From the NCBI RefSeq assembly GCF_004217135.1, contig NZ_SHKK01000001.1:4402001-4466000 (forward strand): 64,000 bases of DNA. Reading direction: 5' to 3'. The DNA comes from Micromonospora violae. GTDB lineage: Bacteria > Actinomycetota > Actinomycetes > Mycobacteriales > Micromonosporaceae. The translations under genes and the position numbers were made by a program. Shown here piece after piece: positions 60,061 to 64,000 of this stretch. The notes beneath the pieces are model-generated. The model was given only the letters and a program-made list of their open reading frames with translations, had not been told where the DNA came from and did not search any database. The stretch's first letter is position 1, and each line of letters opens with the position of its first letter.

Positions 60061-63000
60061 TCAGGCGGCGGCGGAGGTCCGCACCAGGGTGCGGATCTGG
60101 CGCAGCAGCACCGACAGGGCGGCGAGATCCGCCCGCGACTCGTCGAACTCCCCCATCGCCCGGCGGGCGCGGTGGATGGAGGTGGCGTTCGACTGCTCCC
60201 ACTGCTGCACCCGCTCGTGCGGCGGCAGGTCACCCGGGGTGGAGTCGAGCACCTCCGCGGTGAGCGCGGCCAGCGCGGCGTACAGGTCGTAGCGCAGCGC
60301 CATCCGTGCGAGGGTCTGCCAGCGGTCCTCCCGCGGCAGCAGGGAGATCTTCGACAGCAGCGAGTCCACCCGGAACAGGTCGGACAGCACGAAGTAGACC
60401 GAGGCCACCTCGCTGACGTCCCGCCCGCTGGCGTTCGCGGTCTCCACCACGTCCATCAGGCCGAAGCTGTACATCAGCCGGGTCGCCCGCTCGGCCAGGT
60501 CGCGGGGCAGCCCACGCTCGGTCATCGAGTCCATGTGCGCGGCGATGCCCTGGCGCTCGTTGCCGTAGAACAGCTCCTCCAGCCCCGGCAGCAGCCGGGT
60601 CACCCCGTCCCGCAGGCGGGCGATCTCGGCCGGCACGTCGATCGGCGAGCGCCGGTTGGAGACCAGCCACCGCACCGCCCGGTCGAGCAGCCGGCGGGTG
60701 TCCAGGTAGACGCTGGTCTGTAGCTCCGGCGCCACCTTGTTGTCCAGCGCCTCGACCGCGTCCCACAGGTCGCGCAGGCCGAACACCTCGCTGACCACCA
60801 CGTACGCCCGGATCACGTCCGCCGCGCTGGCCGCCGTCTCCTCGACCACCCGGAAGATGAACGAGATGCCACCGCGGTTGATCGCTTCGTTGACCAGCAC
60901 GGTGGTGACGATGTCCCGGCGCAGCCGGTGCCGGCCCATCCGGTCGGCGAAGCGCTCGCGCATCGGCGTCGGGAAGTAGTTGACCAGGACGTCGGTCGTC
61001 CACTCCTCGTCGGCCAACCCGTCGGTGAGGATCTCCCGCTCCAGGACGATCTTCACGTACGCGAGCAGCACCGCGAACTCCGGCGCGGTCAGGCCGGATT
61101 CGCTCCGGACCGCCAGCTCCTCGTCCGGCGGCAGCGCCTCCAGCGCCCGGTCCAACCCGCCCGAACGCTCCAGCTCGTTGATCATCCGGCGGTGCACCGG
61201 CAGCAGCGAGGCGGCCTGGGCCTGAGCGTTGTTGATCGCCCGAGCCTGGTCGTAGTTGTCCCGCAGCACCAGCTCGGCGACCTCGTCGGTCATCCCGGCC
61301 AGCAGCTCGTCCCGCTCGGCCATGCTCAGCTCGCCGTCGGCCACCGCCGTGTTGAGCAGGATCTTGATGTTCACCTCGTGGTCGGAGGTGTCCACCCCGG
61401 CCGCGTTGTCGATGAAGTCCGTGTAGATCCGGCCACCGGTCAACGCGTACTCGATCCGGCCGAGCTGGGTCCAGCCCAGGTTGCCGCCCTCGCCCGCCAC
61501 CCGGCAGCGCAGGTTGCGCCCGTCCACCCGGATCGCGTCGTTGGACTTGTCGCCCACCTCGGCGTTGGTCTGGCTGGAGGCCTTGACGTAGGTGCCGATG
61601 CCGCCGTTCCAGAACAGGTCCACCGGAGCGGTGACGATCGCCTTCATCAGGTCCTGCGGCGACATCTGCGTGACGTCGTCGTCCAGGCCGATCGCCGCCC
61701 GGACCTGCGGCGTGATCGGGATGGACTTCGCGGTCCGCGGGAAGATGCCCCCACCTGCCGAGATCAGCTCCGGGTTGTAGTCCTCCCAGGAGGACCGGGG
61801 CAGGTCGAACAGCCGCCGGCGCTCCGCGTACGAGGTGGCGGCGTCCGGCTCCGGGTCGAGGAAGATGTGCCGGTGGTCGAAGGCGGCCACCAGCCGGATG
61901 TGCTCGGAGAGCAGCATCCCGTTGCCGAACACGTCGCCGGACATGTCACCGACGCCGACCACTGTGAAGTCCTGGGTCTGGGTGTCGTGGCCCAGCTCCC
62001 GGAAGTGGCGCTTGACCGACTCCCAGGCACCCCGGGCGGTGATGCCCATCTTCTTGTGGTCGTAGCCGGCGGATCCGCCGGACGCGAACGCGTCGCCCAT
62101 CCAGAAGTTGTGCGCCTTGGAGATCTCGTTGGCGATGTCGGAGAAGGTCGCGGTGCCCTTGTCGGCCGCCACCACCAGGTACGGGTCGTCGCCGTCGTGC
62201 CGGACCACGTCCTCGGGCGGCACGATCTGCCCGCTGACGATGTTGTCGGTGACGTCCAGCATCGCGCCGACGAACTCCTGGTAACAGGCGACCGCCTCGT
62301 CCCGGTCACCCGGCTTCTGCTTCAGCACGAAGCCGCCCTTGGCGCCGACCGGCACGATCACGGTGTTCTTCACCATCTGCGCCTTGACCAGGCCCAGCAC
62401 CTCGGTACGGAAGTCCTCCCGACGGTCGGACCACCGCAACCCGCCCCGGGCCACCGGCCCGAACCGCAGGTGCACACCCTCGAACCGGGGCGAGTAGACG
62501 AAGATCTCGAACTTCGGTCGCGGCGCGGGCAGGTCCGGAATGGCCTGCGGGTCGAGCTTGAACGCGACGTACGCCTTCGGCCGCCCGTCGGCGCGCTTCT
62601 GGTAGAAGCTCGTCCGCAGGGTCGCCTCGATCAACGTCAGGTACGACCGCAGGATCCGATCCTGGTCGAGGCTCGCCACATCGTCCAGCGCGCCCCGGAT
62701 CGTCTCCACCAGCTCACCGCTGCGCTGCTGCCTCTGCTCGGCGCTCAACTCACCCGGAGCGAACCGGGTCTCGAAGAGCTCCACCAGCAACGCGGCGAGC
62801 TTCGGGTACGCGATGAAGGTCTGTTCCATGTAGTCCTGGGAGAAGACCGTGCCGGCCTGCCGCAGGTACTTCGCGTACGCCCGCAGCACCACCACCTGCC
62901 GCCAGGTCAACCCGCCGCGCAGCACCAGCTCGTTGAACCGGTCCACCTCGGCCTCGCCGCGCCAGGCCGCCGCGAACGCGTTCTCCACGTGCGGGCGCAC

Positions 63001-64000
63001 CTCGGCCAACTCCTGATGCCCCTCGGGCAGCATGAGGCCGAAGTCGTACAGGTAGACCCGACCGTCGATCCGGTCCACCTCGTACGGGTGCTCGTCGACC
63101 ACCCGTACGCCGAGGGAGTGCAGCACCGGCAGCACGGCGGAGAGCATCATCGGTTCGCCGTACCGGTAGACCTTGAACCGGACGTCCATCGCCTCGGCCA
63201 GGTCGGCGCCCGGCACCCGGGTGCCCGGTCGGGGCGCCAACTGCTTGCGGAACAGGTGCATCTCCAGCTGGCCGGGCTCCTCCAGCAGCTCCAGCTTCGC
63301 CAGGTCCTTCATCGCCTCGTACGGCGTGTGCCCGTCCTTGTAGCCCTCCGGGAACGCGTCGGCGTACCGGGTGAACAGGTGCTTGGCCTGCTCGTCGCCG
63401 AGCTTGCGCTCCAGCACCAACCGGTAGTCGTCGTCCCACAGCCGGGTGGCGTCGGCCAACTCCTCGGCCAGCAGGTCGGCGTCGATGTCGCCGGGCGGCC
63501 GGGTCGGGTCGGTACGCACGATGAAGTGCACCCGGGCGAGCATCGACTCGGTGACGCGGGTGGTGTAGTCCACCCCGACACCGTTCAGCTCACGCAGCAG
63601 GATGTCCTGCATGCGCAGGCGGTTCTGCGTGGTGAACCGGTCCCGGGGCAGGTAGATCAGGCAGGAGATGAACCGCCCGTAGGCGTCCCGACGCAGGAAG
63701 ACCCGCAGTTGCCGGCGGCCGGCCATCCGCAGCACGCCGATCACCGCGTGGTACAGGTCGTCGGTCTTGATCTGGAACAGCTCGTCGCGCGGGTAGGTCT
63801 CCAGGATCTGGATCAGATCCTTGCCGGAGTGGCTGCGCTGGCTCAGGCCGGAGCGGTCCAGCACTTCGGCCACCTTGCGGCGTACCACCGGGAGCTCGCG
63901 GACGCTGGTCCGGTAGGCGGCCGTCGAGAAGAGGCCCAGGAAGCGCCGCTCACCGATCACCTCACCGGCGGAGTTGAAGATCTTGAAGCCGATGTAGTCC
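60061..64000 (-). CDS. NAD-dependent glutamate dehydrogenase (large, 180-kDa type), 5' end outside window
   Basis: About 1313 C-terminal residues of a protein usually over 1600 aa; the frame stays open past 64000 (DYIGFKIFNSAGEV), so the in-frame ATG at 63960 is internal. Dehydrogenase core: GPVARGGLRWSDRREDFRTE (substrate Lys/Arg region), VPVGAKGGFVLK, GDMSGDVFGNGML (NAD-binding) and RVAGEGGNLGWTQLGR. Regulatory helical domains flank it. It oxidises L-glutamate to 2-oxoglutarate and ammonia. Soluble, cytoplasmic, hexameric or tetrameric in known members. Monocistronic as far as visible. Confidence 0.95.
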   Translation of the reverse strand, partial: DYIGFKIFNSAGEVIGERRFLGLFSTAAYRTSVRELPVVRRKVAEVLDRSGLSQRSHSGKDLIQILETYPRDELFQIKTDDLYHAVIGVLRMAGRRQLRVFLRRDAYGRFISCLIYLPRDRFTTQNRLRMQDILLRELNGVGVDYTTRVTESMLARVHFIVRTDPTRPPGDIDADLLAEELADATRLWDDDYRLVLERKLGDEQAKHLFTRYADAFPEGYKDGHTPYEAMKDLAKLELLEEPGQLEMHLFRKQLAPRPGTRVPGADLAEAMDVRFKVYRYGEPMMLSAVLPVLHSLGVRVVDEHPYEVDRIDGRVYLYDFGLMLPEGHQELAEVRPHVENAFAAAWRGEAEVDRFNELVLRGGLTWRQVVVLRAYAKYLRQAGTVFSQDYMEQTFIAYPKLAALLVELFETRFAPGELSAEQRQQRSGELVETIRGALDDVASLDQDRILRSYLTLIEATLRTSFYQKRADGRPKAYVAFKLDPQAIPDLPAPRPKFEIFVYSPRFEGVHLRFGPVARGGLRWSDRREDFRTEVLGLVKAQMVKNTVIVPVGAKGGFVLKQKPGDRDEAVACYQEFVGAMLDVTDNIVSGQIVPPEDVVRHDGDDPYLVVAADKGTATFSDIANEISKAHNFWMGDAFASGGSAGYDHKKMGITARGAWESVKRHFRELGHDTQTQDFTVVGVGDMSGDVFGNGMLLSEHIRLVAAFDHRHIFLDPEPDAATSYAERRRLFDLPRSSWEDYNPELISAGGGIFPRTAKSIPITPQVRAAIGLDDDVTQMSPQDLMKAIVTAPVDLFWNGGIGTYVKASSQTNAEVGDKSNDAIRVDGRNLRCRVAGEGGNLGWTQLGRIEYALTGGRIYTDFIDNAAGVDTSDHEVNIKILLNTAVADGELSMAERDELLAGMTDEVAELVLRDNYDQARAINNAQAQAASLLPVHRRMINELERSGGLDRALEALPPDEELAVRSESGLTAPEFAVLLAYVKIVLEREILTDGLADEEWTTDVLVNYFPTPMRERFADRMGRHRLRRDIVTTVLVNEAINRGGISFIFRVVEETAASAADVIRAYVVVSEVFGLRDLWDAVEALDNKVAPELQTSVYLDTRRLLDRAVRWLVSNRRSPIDVPAEIARLRDGVTRLLPGLEELFYGNERQGIAAHMDSMTERGLPRDLAERATRLMYSFGLMDVVETANASGRDVSEVASVYFVLSDLFRVDSLLSKISLLPREDRWQTLARMALRYDLYAALAALTAEVLDSTPGDLPPHERVQQWEQSNATSIHRARRAMGEFDESRADLAALSVLLRQIRTLVRTSAAA

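Overview
The window is high-GC actinobacterial DNA and looks like a Micromonospora-type (Micromonosporaceae) chromosome. Pointers are the very high GC, frequent GTG starts, ATGA/TGATG gene overlaps, leaderless promoters (TANNNT 6-7 nt before the start codon), a cvn conservon, an actinobacterial GPGG small membrane protein and short intergenic repeats of a kind I associate with that genus. I see no phage, IS, CRISPR, tRNA or rRNA. The species is not determined.

Layout. 1-10.9 kb: a partial GlxA/AraC regulator and an isochorismatase; an acyltransferase; a glycogen-debranching-type glucosidase with a small SCP2-like partner; a CBS protein; an F420/flavin oxidoreductase; aspartate-semialdehyde dehydrogenase; a pair of M16 peptidases; a catalase-like protein. 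10.9-12.2 kb: a class I DAHP synthase behind a leader that looks like an aromatic amino acid attenuator (a 19-codon leader peptide with Tyr-Arg-Trp-Phe, a long hairpin and an intrinsic terminator). 12.2-19.1 kb: repeat-rich DNA, small acidic and membrane proteins, a secreted NlpC/P60 hydrolase, and a group 2 sigma factor. 19.4-23.1 kb: murQ with its RpiR-type regulator, a decayed epimerase, an SDR enzyme and a dTMP-kinase-like protein. 23.2-26.5 kb: a compact nucleotidyltransferase/BON/metallophosphoesterase/GPGG run, TspO and a secreted M23 protein.

26.6-33.0 kb is an alpha-glucoside utilisation operon: lipoprotein binding protein, two permeases, LacI regulator and a GH13 alpha-glucosidase that appears to start at CTG. 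It carries no ATPase gene, so a shared ATPase elsewhere is implied. 33.3-38.8 kb is a xylose locus: xylA-xylB-MFS divergent from a ROK regulator. 38.8-42.7 kb has a broken and an intact SpoIIE-type phosphatase, a MarR regulator and a sugar transferase. 42.8-49.7 kb has a solute-binding/VWA fusion, a lactonase and the four-gene conservon (sensor kinase, Roadblock, DUF742, small GTPase).

49.9-60 kb has a catalase, two neighbouring proteins that share a C-terminal domain, a sodium:solute symporter with a small membrane partner, a secreted CBM2-GH6 cellulase with a CebR-like operator, and a highly repetitive charged surface protein whose 3' end overlaps a class F-like sortase gene. 60-64 kb is most of a large NAD-dependent glutamate dehydrogenase that runs off the right edge. 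The carbohydrate genes together suggest a soil saprophyte that degrades cellulose, alpha-glucans and xylose.
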